Shown piece after piece: positions 22,931 to 33,879 of a stretch of DNA of 64,000 nt; the stretch's first letter is position 1, and every line of letters starts with the position of its first letter. The notes under the pieces are model-generated. The model had not been told where the DNA came from, did no database searches, and saw only the letters and a program-made list of their open reading frames with translations. Made by a program: the position numbers and the translations under genes. The stretch comes from Ligula intestinalis (Eukaryota > Platyhelminthes > Cestoda > Diphyllobothriidea > Diphyllobothriidae): NCBI GenBank assembly GCA_036362985.1, contig JAYGXS010000005.1:23275024-23339023 (forward strand), given 5' to 3'.

Positions 22931-23978
22931 AAGAACGCGCCTTACCTTTCAGCGGGGTTGTCGGGGAGTGCCTGACGCGACAGCAGTGACTCTGGTGCTG
23001 GCTAATAGTGTTTGTTTTGCTATTGACGGAAGGACTTGCAGTGGTGCATAGGAAAGGAGATCATATTTCGCAAGACTGAGGTTGCTAGAGAGCTGGTGCA
23101 GGTTAGGTTTGGTAAGGAGTAGCGTTGAGGCTAAGGCTATACCCCATACTTGTTATTGGTAGTTCACGATACAGCTCGACAAGGCAGCTTAGTTAGTTGA
23201 AACCCCGGCGTTGATTAGCCGGTTGCTGCCAGCTGGCTCTGCCGGTCTTCGGTTTTTTCTGTGGGCCGCAAGCCGTGCACGGCCACCACGTACTCCCCCC
23301 CCCTTGACCCAGGCAGCAAAAGTTGCACCCTCGAGTTAAGTTGGCGTGAGAACAGCGATTGGCATGCACTACTACCAGGACGGTCTTACGACAAGCGCAG
23401 CATGGAAATCGATCAGTTCTCCGCCTAAGAATTACGTTAGTAGAGTAAGCCTGACTGGCGAGAGCGACAATCAATTCCCCCCCCCAGCCCCCTGCCCTCT
23501 GTGCACCTATCCATGCCGGTATTTTAGGCGTAAATTGGCAAGATAGCAACTTTAGAGGTGCAAATTGAGGGGAGGGTGATGACTGACAAATTAATCCACC
23601 ACAGTGGTGACCTTGATAGGCGTGATGCGAATGCAATGATATGAATGAGGCTTAAGATCACACTCTAAATTGCAGCAGAGAACAGGAATGTTTGGGCAGG
23701 GCTGAAGGTGCAAATGAATGCACTGCAGGTCCTAGAAAAGACTACGAGTAAGGACGAGTAAAAATTGATTGCCAAGGGGCTGAAATTGAGCTGCTAGTGA
23801 CGTTAAGGGATCCTTATTATAGTGAGGCTTGTGTAGTAAACCAACCTCAATGGTAGTATTAGTAGTAGTGCAACGAAAATCTTACATAAGGTCAAAATAA
23901 TAAGAGAGTGCAGCTTACCTGAGAGCACTTACCTGGGGTTCCTGGAAAACTTAACGACGCATTCGTGTGGTGAGGCGG

Positions 23979-24647
23979 TTAGTGAGTAGAGTTATGGCTG
24001 GTGGTGGGGGTGTGTGAGGTGCCGGGTGTGTCGACATCACCGTCAATGCCGCTGTCATGAATCCGCATGTGACCTAGTAGGCCTATCCGATGAGCGAATG
24101 ATCGGGGGCAGTGTGGGCAGTGAAGGCGGCGGTCTCGTCTGTATTTTGGTGCTCCAGGCACTAGTTCACCAGTCTCTGTGCGATGGATTCGCAAGTGACC
24201 GATTAGGCCGATGCGTGAGGTGAATGAGCGATAGCAGTGAGGGCATATCAGGCCCTCAGAGCTGGTGGGGGCTTCAGGTGTGGGGATGCGAGTTGTGGCG
24301 GGCGGTGCTGTGTCGGAGGGAGTGGAGGAAGTTGCGGGTGGGTTGGAGTCGGTGGCTGCGGGCAACGAGGCATCTCTCGCGTCAATTATTGCCGTCGAGG
24401 TGGAGGGTGGAGTAGGGTGTGGTGGAGTGTTTAGTGCAGTAGACGTGGATGCTGTCGAAGGAGGGTTGCATGGCTGCCGGAGGTGACCGACCAAGCCAAA
24501 ACGTGCATGGAAGGTGCGTTGACAGCGCGGACACGTTGGGAGGAGTTGGGTGGTGGCAGCGTTCGTCCGTGTGTTGTAAGACTTGCGTGCCGTCCGTTTT
24601 GCCTTGGCGGCGGCGATAGGACTGGCTTCGTAGATTGCGGCGCCCAT
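23979..24647 (-). pseudogene. LINE C-terminal C2H2 zinc-finger region
   Basis: 222 readable residues with three fingers: C39-C42-H55-C60 (a C2HC type), C135-C138-H151-H155, and C177-C180-H193-H197, joined by Ser/Thr/Pro-rich linkers. They are in the same frame as the RT upstream; reading back through 24866 crosses three nonsense codons (after AMLR, within RRG-stop-QRRYKDTL, and in VW-stop-RAVK), so the Met at 24647 is not a true start. This is the tail of one LINE polyprotein rather than a host zinc-finger gene. Confidence 0.8.
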
Positions 24648-24866
24648 TTTTACCGCTCTTCACCACACAGATCGGTCCTGTGCTAGTTCCTCCCAGTTCG
24701 TCGTGTTGATTTTGAGAGGCTTCAGGGAGTTCTTCAGAGTATCCTTGTAACGTCTCTGCTATCCTCTTCTGCGACGAGTGCCGACGGCGACATCGCCATA
24801 GAACAGTCGCTTGGGTAGCCGTTCATCGTTCATACGTACCACGTGACCGCTCCAGCACAGTTGAAT

Positions 24867-26490
24867 CTACCTGAGCATGGCCTGGATGCTGAGAACTTCC
24901 ATTCTCTCCAGGATTTCCGTGTCTGAAATCCTCTCCTGCCACTTCACCTTCAATATGCGGCGTAGGCAGCTGATGTTGAAGTGGTTCAGTTTGCGCGCTT
25001 GGCTAGCATAGAGAGTCCAGGTCTCGGCTCCGTACAAGAGTGTTGACAGCACAACAGCCTTGTACATCTTCAGTTTTGTTGACAGTTGAAGACCATGACG
25101 ATTCCATACGGAGGCTTGGAGCCGACCGAAGGCTTGACTAGCTTTGGAGATTCTGCAGGAAATCTCGGCGTCTATTTTAGTGTTGCGGGAAAGCGTACTG
25201 CCGAGGTAGATGAAGTTGTCCACGTTCTGCAGTACGGCTCCGTTGACGTTGATGTGCGCGGGGTTGAGGTCAGCACCTGGCGGTGGTTGATGCATAACCA
25301 CCGTCTTGTCCGTGTTAATGGTGAGGCCAAAGTTGGCGCAACCTGCTGCAAAGAGGTCCATGCTCCTTTGCATGTCTGCTTCGGTGGTGGTGTTGAGAGC
25401 GCAGTCGTCCGCAAACAGCAGATCATGAACTGTGGTTGTGGAGACGCGCGTGGGGGCATGCATCCGACGAATGTTGAGGAGGTTTCCGTCCGTTCTGTAG
25501 TTGAGCGGGATTCCGGGATGCTCGTCACGGTAGGCGTCCATCAGCATGGCAGAGAACATGAGACTGAAGAGGGTGGGTGCGAGGACACAGCCCTGCTTCA
25601 CTCCATTGGTCACTGCGAAGGCTTCAGACAGCGTTCCGTAGTCCGTGACGCGCGCCATCATCCCATCATGGAGTTGTCGAACCATGTGGGTGAAGTGTTC
25701 CGGACAGCCAAACTCCTGCATAACCTTCCAAAGTCCGGGCCGGTTCACGGTGTCGAAGGCTTTTGTCAGATCTACGAACGTAGTGTAGAGGTGGGTCCGC
25801 ATCTCTTGACATTTCTCCTGCAGCTGACGCGCGGCAAATATCATGTCAGTGGTGCCGCGGTGACGTCGAAAACCACACTGACTTTCAGGCAGAAGCCCTT
25901 GTTCCAGGTGGTTATTCAGGCGATTGAGGAGAATGCGAGCAAAGATTTTAACGGCAATATTCAGCAGTGAAATTCCGCGGTGGTTGTCACAGATTTGACG
26001 GTTTCCTTTACGCTTGTAGAGGTGGACAAGGGGTGCGTCCTTGAACTCCTGGGGTACTTGTCCCTGTCACCACATCTCTTGGAACAGGATGGTAAGGTGA
26101 GTTATGAGTTGGTGACCACCATATTTATAGATCTCCGCCAGGATCCCGTCGGACCCGGGTGCCTTCCCACTGGACAGCTGCTGCACAGTTTTGATGGTCT
26201 CATCAGGGATGGGTGGGAGGTCAAGGTCAGCATTAGTTTCCACTTGCGGCAACCGGTCAATGGCAGCCTCACAGGTGGTAGAGAGCCGGTTGAGTAAACT
26301 TTGGAAGTGCTCGGCCCAGCGGCTCAGAAGTTGGGTCTTCTCACTGATGAGGGTGGTACCGTCCGCGCTGAGAAGCGGAGATGTGCATCTGACTACGGGG
26401 CCGTAGACCGCTTTGAGCGCAGCAAAGAAGTTTTTCCATTCATTGTGGTCTGCATAGCCTTGGACTTCCTCACCCCTTACGAACCAATTT
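24867..26490 (-). pseudogene. LINE reverse transcriptase domain, broken
   Basis: The longest open piece (25844-24867, 325 residues) has motif [24 protein letters not shown] (81-90), the catalytic FADD (144-147) and [11 protein letters not shown]. Upstream, 26490-25845 carries the start of the RT in pieces: YADHNEWKNFFAALKAVYGP, then SGKAPGSDGILAEIYKYGG (26252-26067), a TGA after EMW, then [19 protein letters not shown] and [19 protein letters not shown] leading into MIFAARQ. At least one frameshift near 26489 and one stop interrupt it. The plus-strand frame 25086-25970 is antisense shadow. Confidence 0.8.
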
Positions 26491-27814
26491 AAGCGTCCTG
26501 CATTTCCCGCAGCCGCTGCTGTACAAGATGGCGACTTTGGTAGAAGGCTGCTTTTGTGGCGTCGGTGGGGTGATCGACGTATTCGTTGCGTAGGCGATTC
26601 TTCTCAGAGATGCGAGTACTGATGGCTGCATCGTTTTCATCGAACCAGTCTTGGTGTGGGCGGGGCGCAGGTCCAAGGATGCATTTGGCAGTGGATTGAA
26701 CAGCGTCCCCTAGTTGACACCATCGAGTCTCCACGGAGGTGTTCTCTTCTGGGACTGGAAGGTTGTCCAGCTGTTGGGTCAACTCGTTGCTGAAGTGCAA
26801 ATGGTTGGCAGGCAAGTTTAACAAAGCAGTATTCAACTTACCTGGGGGTCGCTTACCTTGGGGTCTCATACGTGGTTAGAGACGGATCCGCATCTTAGAG
26901 ATGAGGAGACGATGATCGGTATCAACGTCAGCACCCGGCATTGCCTTTGTCACCAACACGTCCTGCTTATCGCGCCGCCGCAAGAGGACATAGTCCAGAA
27001 GATGCCACTGACGAGATCTGGGGTGCATCCAGGTCGCCTTGTGCTGCAGCGGTTGGCTGAAGTAGGTGTTGGTCAGTATGAGACGTTGCACTGCGCAGGT
27101 GCAAAGGAGTAGGCCATTGTCGTTGAGTCCTCGGAGGCCGTGGGGTCCGAGAACTCCTCTCCAGGCGGCGTGGTCTGTACTGACGCGGGCATTGAAGTCA
27201 CCAAGGATTATCAACTTGTCCGCCTTCGGCACAGAGGCCAGGAGGGCGTGCAGATCCTCATAGAACTTGTTCTTTGTCTCGTCAGAGCTGGTCATCGGAG
27301 GAGCGTAGACACTGACGATGGTGGCAAACTCCCCACCCCAGAGAGGCAGGCGGAGACTCATCAGGCGTTCGTTGATACCCTGCGGCGTACAGGGTAGTCG
27401 TCCCACGATGTCCTTCCGGATGGCAAATGTGACGCCGGCTTCGCGTCGCTCTGCCGTCGGACGGCCCACATAGAAGACGGTGTAGCCGACACCCACCTCT
27501 TCTATGGAATCTTCGCCGGCGAAGCAGGTTTCACTGAGTGCGGCGATGTCTACCTTGAAGCGCGCTAGTTCCCGGGCAATAAGCGCTGTTCTCCGTTCTG
27601 GTTGGATGCTCCTCGGGTTATCTAAAAGGGAACGAACATTCCAAGCGCCGAAGATTATAGGCCTTACATGAACTCCCTGAGCTGTCGTCCTGTGAGCTCT
27701 GGGAGCTGTCCTGCGGGAAGTAAACGGGTAAGAGGGAGGGTGGGGAAGAGCGAAGTTTTGATTTGCGTTTGTAGTGTTTCGACCGCGTGTTTGCAATCTG
27801 TCAGCCACGGTCAA
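26489..27814 (-). pseudogene. LINE EEP endonuclease domain with in-frame stop
   Basis: From Met 27814, 312 residues contain the apurinic-type endonuclease: GAWNVRSLL (N59), LSETC (E95), GDFNAR (205-210), LDYVLL and DTDHRLL near 298-303, so the main catalytic residues are present. A TAA at 26876 follows MRIRL; reading resumes in frame as PRMRPQGKRPPGKLN and continues to 26489 (linker between endonuclease and RT). The domain would cut target DNA. It is intact except for the stop in the linker, so this copy is younger-looking at its N-terminus than in its RT/finger part. Confidence 0.8.
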
Positions 27815-29779
27815 CTGGCAGATGTCGCGACCCAGCGTGTTTGGTAACCACTTTTTCTAGGCCCATTAACCCTCTCGCGAGGGGCAGCAGCGCTGTTCCA
27901 TGAAGGACTGCCGGTCACCCACAACTGCTGCCGAACAACACCATGAGCCACAATTGATTTGGTGCCAAACGACCACTTGGCTGTGAGCCGGAGAGAGTAT
28001 TGGGGAGAGTATTGGGGAAGTAGGGGTGGAAGCAGCAGTAATTATCCTAGTAGCAGTAGCGGGGAATGGGACTGTGCCTCACGTTAAGTTGATACGCATT
28101 CTGGTGCTGTTGCATCTGACTGTAGATATAATTGCTGCTACGAGTAGTTGTTACTGATGCTACTAAGGAGGCAAACTCTGCTAAGACGAAGAGTGCTAGT
28201 CATGGCGGAGGACGACTATTTGGGTAGACATCGTTACAATGGAGGTCACTGGAACAGCAAGGTGATGGAATAGTATAGGTATGGTAATAGAGATAACATT
28301 GGAGAGATATCCGGCAGAGTAACAGATAACAAATATCAATTTAAAAAATAATAAGATAAAATAAATATGGAATCAGGCATACATACGCATAACACAGTGG
28401 ATGCAATGTTAAGACTAGTTGATATCGAGTAGATTACGCAGATAAGGCAACGTTACGGGAGTACTGAAATGCTGAAGCTAGAAAGGTAAGCACTGATCGT
28501 GAAAGGTTGTAATAATGATAAAAGCAACTGAAGATAGCAAGTGTAGCAAGAGTGTAATGAAGAGTAAAAGGAAAATAAGCAATAAAATACAAACAGACAA
28601 TGGTACCGTATACAGTAAGTAGCTTCCTTCCACCAACTACGTCTACTAAGATGCTTACCGCTGCAACCCGGGGGCATACCGGGCGTGGGGCACACACACC
28701 GGAGACCCTCACTTGGTTTAGCCCGCTGATCTAGGCGGGGAGCCGGGGGGTGGCCGCCAGGCTGAGCCTAGCTACGGGAAGCCACAAGTGAGATCTGGAT
28801 GCCAGCCAAGGACGCTAGGCGTAGGCACCACCTACGCGAAGAAGATGATGCGATCTGCCACGGCCTTCACGTTCAGTCCCCAGCTGAACACCCCATACCC
28901 CCCATTTTTCAGGCATACACACACCCACACCCCCACACACACGCACACGTGTCCGCTCGTTCACAGCCAGCGCATGTAGGCACATGTAGTAACGCGGGCT
29001 GACTTGGATGTTTCCATCGTCACCACCAAGATCACAGGTTCCGGACTCTCAGCGTGAGCTCTTTTAGGCGAGAAAACAGGTCACCTGAGAGCATTGCAAA
29101 GGATAAGGGATGACTTGTTTGCCATGATCAATCTAAAGCATTTCGTTTACTAAAATTGCGTGTCAAACATTTTGCAACTCGACCGATTTTCCTCCTGATC
29201 TGTACTGTATAAATGGAGGTTTCAAGGGCTTCTCTCATTCCCTCAAAAAACACACTGATTAAACCCAGGTATTTAAATCCCAGGTCTTGTAAACTTCAGA
29301 CTGCGAATGGCTGGCTGGGAAAAAGATCTCACGCTGCGGTTCTGAGAAGATTTAGTGGAAAATTAGCATAACGCTGCGTAGAATGGATGCGAGTGCCGTC
29401 ACGAAAATCGCATTTAGAGCCATTTCTGCACCTTTGACGCAATAATTTTAATTCAAAAAGTGATGTCAAGGCTTCCCAATGTGTCTGAATACAAGAAGAG
29501 TACCAATGGCAGTCTAATCCATGATCAATCACAATTATCAAAACAGACCAATCGACTTTAAGTTCGACTCAGACATCTCCTCGCGCAAGGCGCTATGCTG
29601 ACTGTTCTGTTTTTACCTGGGGAAGGGGGCTACTTTTGCGGTGCAGGACGTGTGCCCTAGTATTGCTGCCAACTTCCAACCAATCCAATCATTCTACGCA
29701 GAATTCTGCGCAAAAAATTGAGGTCCAACAAAACCGACATTCGATAGGGGTCAAAGCCAATGGCACAGTGAACCGAGCC

Positions 29780-30235
29780 AATGAAAAATGGCCAGATTGC
29801 TGCTAGAAGGTTGGTCCTCAACTGGCACACTAAACAGAACCTTCATTCCGCCTACCAAGCGCTCCGCAGAAGGCTAACATCTGTTTAGAACGGAGCAATA
29901 GGCCGAACGGAGGAAGATACGCATGGCCGACTGCCGCCATCCGCGAGCAAGGAAGTTGGAAACGCTGAGGAGGCACAAAAACGACTTAACGCACGTCATT
30001 GAGGCGCCCGCGACGGTGCAAGCATTTCAAACAGCCACAAAAATCGATCGATAAAATCGATTGACACGCGGGCTTCAGACGTCAGGCCAGCGTTTGGACA
30101 CACTTACTGACACCAGCGGGAGAACGGTCACCACGCTCTGACGATGAAAGCGAGAAGGCTTTTGAAACGTCAGCTAAAATACAACTTGGTCCCAGAAATC
30201 GTCCCTTCTTCTTCCTCTCCCGGAGATGATGAAAA
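29780..30235 (+). pseudogene. PLE 3' fragment, second copy of the 14.7-15.1 kb end
   Basis: Aligns closely with 14690-15145: GGCCAGATTGCTGCTAGAAG, GGTTGGTCCTCAACTGGCAC, ACAAAAACGACTTAACGCAC, CGCGACGGTGCAAGCA and AAAATCGATCGAT. It starts within the endonuclease tail, so it is strongly 5'-truncated, and it carries a small insertion (CTACCAAGCGCTCCGCAGAA). CTGACGA at 30138-30144, a stem, GAAA at 30164-30167 and CGTCAG form the hammerhead-core-like motif. Confidence 0.75.
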
Positions 30236-30589
30236 GAATAAAGTACACTATCTTTAAATAACCGATTTCTCGTAATCTTACTCGGGACTGAGCATGTCAG
30301 TGGTAGCGGCTAGGGGCTCTCTGTGACTTTAGCTGCTGGCAGAGCCATGCCAACTGAAATCTGTAAATAGAGCCCACAAGAAACGCAGTGAGATGCAACC
30401 ACTTCGCGGATGGTAGAGAAGACAGTGCCAGACGCCAGAAGCACTCACTTGCCGGTGGATTCCTACTCTGGGTCTCAGAAACTGTTTAAATAATCTCATG
30501 GTTTCGCAGCAAAATCGCGCACCATTCAAAAATACAGAAAAGCTCCTTAACTTTGTTTCTTGCTTAGAGTTTATTGGCTGTGACAAATT

Positions 30590-30770
30590 TGGACATTTTT
30601 ACTTACTTATACTTTATAGTTCACTGGGTTTCTCGATATTCCTGAAGAAAATTTGGTGTTTAGGAGGTCACCTACTTCAACTTTCATAGGGTCCTGCTTA
30701 CCGTTCTGCAGTTAGATTAGTATAGATCGCAGCGTGAAGCGCCGCGCACACCTTCAGGTTCCATACGCAA
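30590..30770 (+). repeat. Dispersed repeat, copy 2 (partner at 6990)
   Basis: Matches 6990-7175, including TTCTCGATATTCCTGAAGA, CTACTTCAACTT, GTTAGATTAGTATAG and GCACACCTTCA. Class unknown. Confidence 0.55.
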
Positions 30771-30779
30771 CAACTTTAC

Positions 30780-31110
30780 GTTACCTTATTTTATTCGATT
30801 CATTTGACTTTTTCCAGTTAAGTTCATTTTTCAGTTTAGTTTTCAGTTCATTATTATGCTAAGTAATTTTATTTTAGTCTCAGATTATTTTTTATGCAAA
30901 TCAGTTTAGTTTACTTTAGTTTACGCTTTTTAGTAAGGTTATTTTTGTTTCATTTAGTAATGTTTGAATTGAGTTATTAATCTACATTTGTATAACTGCA
31001 CATTTTAATTATGGCGCGCTTTTTGTTAGCAAAGATTTGATTATATAAATTATTTTTTTCTGCTTTTGCTACTCTTACAAACATTTTTAAAAGTATATTT
31101 TGTTTTTCTT
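30780..31110 (+). repeat. T-rich simple sequence (TTTAGTT-like)
   Basis: Degenerate TTTAGTTT/TTCAGTT units recur (for example CAGTTTAGTTTTCAGTTCA and CAGTTTAGTTTACTTTAG). No coding potential. Confidence 0.5.
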
Positions 31111-31371
31111 TGTATTGTCCAGATAGGATACTCTTTATTCCACCCAGTGCTGTATTACAGAAGGTTGGGGCTTTCGCGTGCTGATCCGGGATCCAAGGTA
31201 GAATTTCACCCAATCACATAAACTTGGTGGCAGAACGCTTGCGCCAGCGATATCTTCGAAAATTTATCAATTAATCTTCATTCCTCTCTCCCTCCCTCTC
31301 TCTATCTCGAATATCTGGCTTTCAAAATTGTGTTGCCAACCATGGAAAACTTTGGGGCATAACAAATCAAC

Positions 31372-32140
31372 CGTCGATTTTGACGATATCCACCACGGCT
31401 TCAACGAGTTGGAGCGATGCGGGGACTCACAGTAGATATGCAGCAAAAGAAGGCTAGCGGAGAATCTACTCCATCCTCTCACCACTCCCAGACCGGGACC
31501 CGGTTGTCAAGACAAAGTCAAGATGGCCGGAAAGGGGGGAGGACGCAGACCGCTGGCGCGACCAACACTCAACACGCGTACCAACAGAAGGTCTCGCTCG
31601 TTAGGCTCCCAACTAGCTCCAGTGTTGGCACGACGCATCTAGTACGTGGCCCTTTAAGTGAGCACAGTTCTACCTTCAGTTTCGACGATATCCTTGCAGA
31701 GCTTCAACGAGTTGAAGCAAAAAGTGGAAAGCGAAAGAGGACTTGCGGTGAGTCTACTTCATCTTTCGATCATTCCGTCACAGGCACCCGGTTGTCAAGA
31801 CAGCGTCAAGAGGGCCGCAGATGGTTGGCGCGACCAACAATTAGCAAGCGCACCAACAGCACGTCTCGGTAGGCAGGGTCACGACTGGGAACGCCATAGA
31901 GGCCACATTAAGATGGTGCCATTCAATCTGACTCAAACAGCCACTCCACACAACAAGACACACTGGATCGACTGAGGTATCCAAGTTATCCCGTCCGCAG
32001 GAAACTCTTCAAACCATGGCTTTTGGCCTACCGCGATAGTTTCAAGCTCATCAGATAATTATAGCGCCGAGGGTCGACCTTACTCTCTCCCTCACCGCCT
32101 AGCTGTCGGTCGCCTGAGATAGGATGGGCGCAGCACCTAA
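31372..32140 (+). repeat. Family Q, left arm of a large inverted repeat
   Basis: The part from 31612 to 32140 is matched in reverse complement by 33185-33780 at roughly 90 percent identity or better across blocks such as TTCGACGATATCCTTGCAGAGC, GGACTTGCGGTGAGTCTAC, ACCCGGTTGTCAAGACAGCG, TAGGCAGGGTCACGACTGGG and AAGATGGTGCCATTCAATCT. It also contains an internal tandem duplication: 31372-31560 and 31678-31860 are two diverged copies of one 300-bp unit. Confidence 0.8.
31417..31872 (+). CDS. Hypothetical 151-residue frame with two internal repeats
   Basis: Unknown protein, if it is one. The translation contains two copies of a 30-residue block: SGESTPSSHHSQTGTRLSRQ followed by SQDGRKGG, and CGESTSSFDHSVTGTRLSRQ followed by RQEGRRW. 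The frame is partly kept in the inverted copy at 33.6 kb (TGTRLSRQRQEGRR remains readable) before diverging. It is basic, with no signal peptide or membrane segment. Its presence in a repeat family suggests a retroelement or transposon relic, perhaps a nucleic-acid-binding gag-like protein, but that is a guess. Confidence 0.3.
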   Translation: MRGLTVDMQQKKASGESTPSSHHSQTGTRLSRQSQDGRKGGRTQTAGATNTQHAYQQKVSLVRLPTSSSVGTTHLVRGPLSEHSSTFSFDDILAELQRVEAKSGKRKRTCGESTSSFDHSVTGTRLSRQRQEGRRWLARPTISKRTNSTSR

Positions 32141-32149
32141 CCAAAGTCC

Positions 32150-32600
32150 TTGGCGGGAAGGTGCTTGCGCCAGTGACATCTTTGAAAACTTAGTAAATAT
32201 GCTGCCTTCCACTACCTAGCTTTTAACATTTTGCTGCCAATCATGAGAAAATCTTAGACCGTTTTGCCTTCTAAAAGGCACCACAAGGTACGGACCGGTC
32301 GAGGGACACTGTCGTGTGAGGTCGCAGACGTCCACACATACGCGATAAACTGATGTGCGCGCGTGCGCCTGTTATTGTGTGAGACTTCTCAAGCGTGCGG
32401 CGTTTTTGTGCGCAACTTTCGGAAATACACACACACACGTGTCCGTCCACTCACAGTCACAGGTCTTCACTGAATAGGTCCTACTGGTAACGGCGCTTAC
32501 TCGGATATTTCCGTCGTCACCACCAAGATCACATGCTGCGGGTTCTCAGCGTGAGCTATTCTTACTGAGAAAATCTGTCACCTGATGTCTCGCTTCCCCC
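32150..32600 (+). repeat. R unit, partial third copy (R3)
   Basis: Follows the R order: GCCTTCTAAAAGGCACCACA, ACTGTCGTGTGA, CAGACGTCCACACATA, GTGTGAGACTTCTCAAGCGT, ACACGTGTCCGTCCACTCAC, GTCTTCACTGAAT, CACCAAGATCACA and TCTCAGCGTGAGCT. It sits between the two family-Q arms. The sequence at 31220-31350 also resembles the start of this part of R (GCTTGCGCCAGCGATATCTTC against GCTTGCGCCAGTGACATCTTT), so Q may have inserted into R3. Confidence 0.7.
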
Positions 32601-33069
32601 ACCCCTTAAACGGAGTACGATAGGAGATGTCTTTGGGTCAAATTCCAGGCAAAAGAGAGTTTGTCGCAAGTTGTGATGTCGACAAACAGATGGTTACCCC
32701 AAATCACAAGTCAAGCAAGACGGTGTAGGTGGACAGAAGCTTTTGCTGCCGGAAAATCGAGAGTACACAGGCGGAGTTATGCACGCCGAGTCGGCTCGCC
32801 AAAATTGTGTATTCGGTGTTGTGGAAGCGAGACAGCTAGGCCGTATACTCAGCCAGGTGAATAGGTGTGCATCTCTTGGCTGGAGCTAACGTGCGCACTG
32901 AGCCGCGACAATCGGGGGGAACATAGGACAGTAGGACATCGCGGGACCTCTCGTAACTGTTGGCAGACACCGTGCATAGGCGTTAGCCGGCACGCGTAGA
33001 CCCTAAACTTGCGCGGCTTTTGGCAACAAAGCCAGCGTGAGTCGGCAAGGCAGGCTCCCACAAGTTCGG

Positions 33070-33195
33070 TGTAAAGTTAGGATTAAAATGGTTTAAGGAG
33101 AAGTTTTAGATTAAAGTTAGGTTTGGTGTTAGCTGTAGGCTTCACGCTAAGGTAGGGGCTAAGGTTACGATTAAAACTTTTGCGTTAGGGCTAGT
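33070..33195 (+). repeat. Degenerate TTAGG/TAAGG-type repeats
   Basis: Runs such as AAAGTTAGGATTAAAATGG, AAAGTTAGGTTTGG, GCTAAGGTTACGATTAAAAC and GCGTTAGGGCTAG occur within 125 bp. It lies just inside the right family-Q arm. The resemblance to telomere-type repeats is loose. Confidence 0.4.
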
Positions 33196-33790
33196 GCTGC
33201 GCCCATCCCACCTCAAACAACCGAAAGCTAGGTTGTGGTCTATTGCTGGCGTTGGGGGAGAGAGTGAAGTCGACACTCGACGCGTCTCCTTCCTCACTAT
33301 AATCAATCTGATGCACTGTAAAATATCGCGGTGTGCTAAAAGCCGTGGCTTGGGGGGTTGTCAATTGACGGGATAACTTGGACACCGCAGTCGGTCCAGC
33401 GTGCCTTCTTGTGTGGAGTGACTGTTTGCGGACTAAGAGTCAGATTGAATGGCACCATCTTAATGTGGCCTTTATGGCACTCCCAGTCGTGACCCTGCCT
33501 ACCGAGACGTGCTGTTGGTTCGCTTGCTGAGTGTTGGTCACGCCAACCATCTGCGGCCTCCCTAATCTGCGGCCCTCTTGACGCTGTCTTGACAACCGGG
33601 TGCCTGTGAAGGAATGATGGAAAGATGAAGTAGACTCACCGCAAGTCCTCTTTTGCTTTCCACTTTTTGCTTCAACTCGTTCAAGCTCTGCAAGGATATC
33701 GTCGAAACTGAAGGTAGAACTGTGCTCTTTTAAAGAGCCACGCGCTAGATGCGCTGGGCCAACACTGGAGCTAGATCAGGCTACGTCGAG
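33185..33790 (-). repeat. Family Q, right arm of the inverted repeat
   Basis: Reverse complement of 31612-32140. Relative to the left arm it has a small duplication (GGCCGCAGATTAGGGAGGCC on the minus strand). The two arms enclose about 1.05 kb that includes R3 and the degenerate TTAGG repeats. Confidence 0.75.
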
Positions 33791-33879
33791 CGTTACTCAG
33801 GTTGTGCGCCAATAAAAAATGCCGAACAGGGGGTGGGGGGCGTGATGGTACTAGGGGGCGACTCCGGCCACGCTAGCCA

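Larger units (their letters stand above)
21835..28905. mobile_element. 7.07-kb composite insertion with 13-bp flanking repeat
   Basis: TTTTCAGGCATAC occurs at 21822-21834 and at 28906-28918, and the sequences outside join to match R1 continuously (R1 has ATTTTCAGGCATTCACAC there). The insert includes a family-Q repeat at its left end, a purine-rich tract, and a minus-strand zinc-finger LINE. The left end lacks a poly(A) or microsatellite tail, so I cannot say whether the LINE alone caused the insertion or whether several elements are nested. Confidence 0.75.
23960..28905 (-). mobile_element. Zinc-finger LINE (endonuclease, RT, C2H2 fingers)
   Basis: A complete-looking domain order on the minus strand: GC-rich 5' leader (28905 to 27815, including the GTTTAGCCCGCTGATCTAGG region), EEP endonuclease, RT, then C2H2 fingers. 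The right end coincides with the 13-bp direct repeat at 28906. The 3' boundary is set only approximately, after the last coding block. LINEs with C-terminal zinc fingers of the CPHC-x-RSF-x-RIGL-x-GHLRIH type are known from flatworm genomes; the fingers are thought to help bind RNA or DNA during target-primed reverse transcription. Confidence 0.8.
20546..29453. repeat. Tandem duplication unit R2 (with a 7.07-kb insertion)
   Basis: Second copy of the R unit, in the same orientation as R1 and directly after it; the join lies at the TTTTAATTAAAAG segment near 20539. The left part is 20546-21834 and the right part 28906-29453. Between them is the insertion bounded by a 13-bp repeat. Short open frames inside (for example 21144-21413, 21380-21712) are not preserved in R1. 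Confidence 0.8.

Noticed and set aside
23979..24647. Host C2H2 zinc-finger transcription factor
   Set aside because: It is in frame with the LINE RT upstream through three nonsense codons and has the finger type seen in flatworm LINEs, so it is the LINE's own C-terminal region.
25086..25970. 294-codon open frame on the plus strand
   Set aside because: It lies exactly antisense to the LINE reverse transcriptase and shares its codon positions, so it is a shadow of GC-rich coding sequence.
33070..33195. Interstitial telomere array
   Set aside because: Units are too irregular in length and sequence to be a telomeric TTAGGG array.
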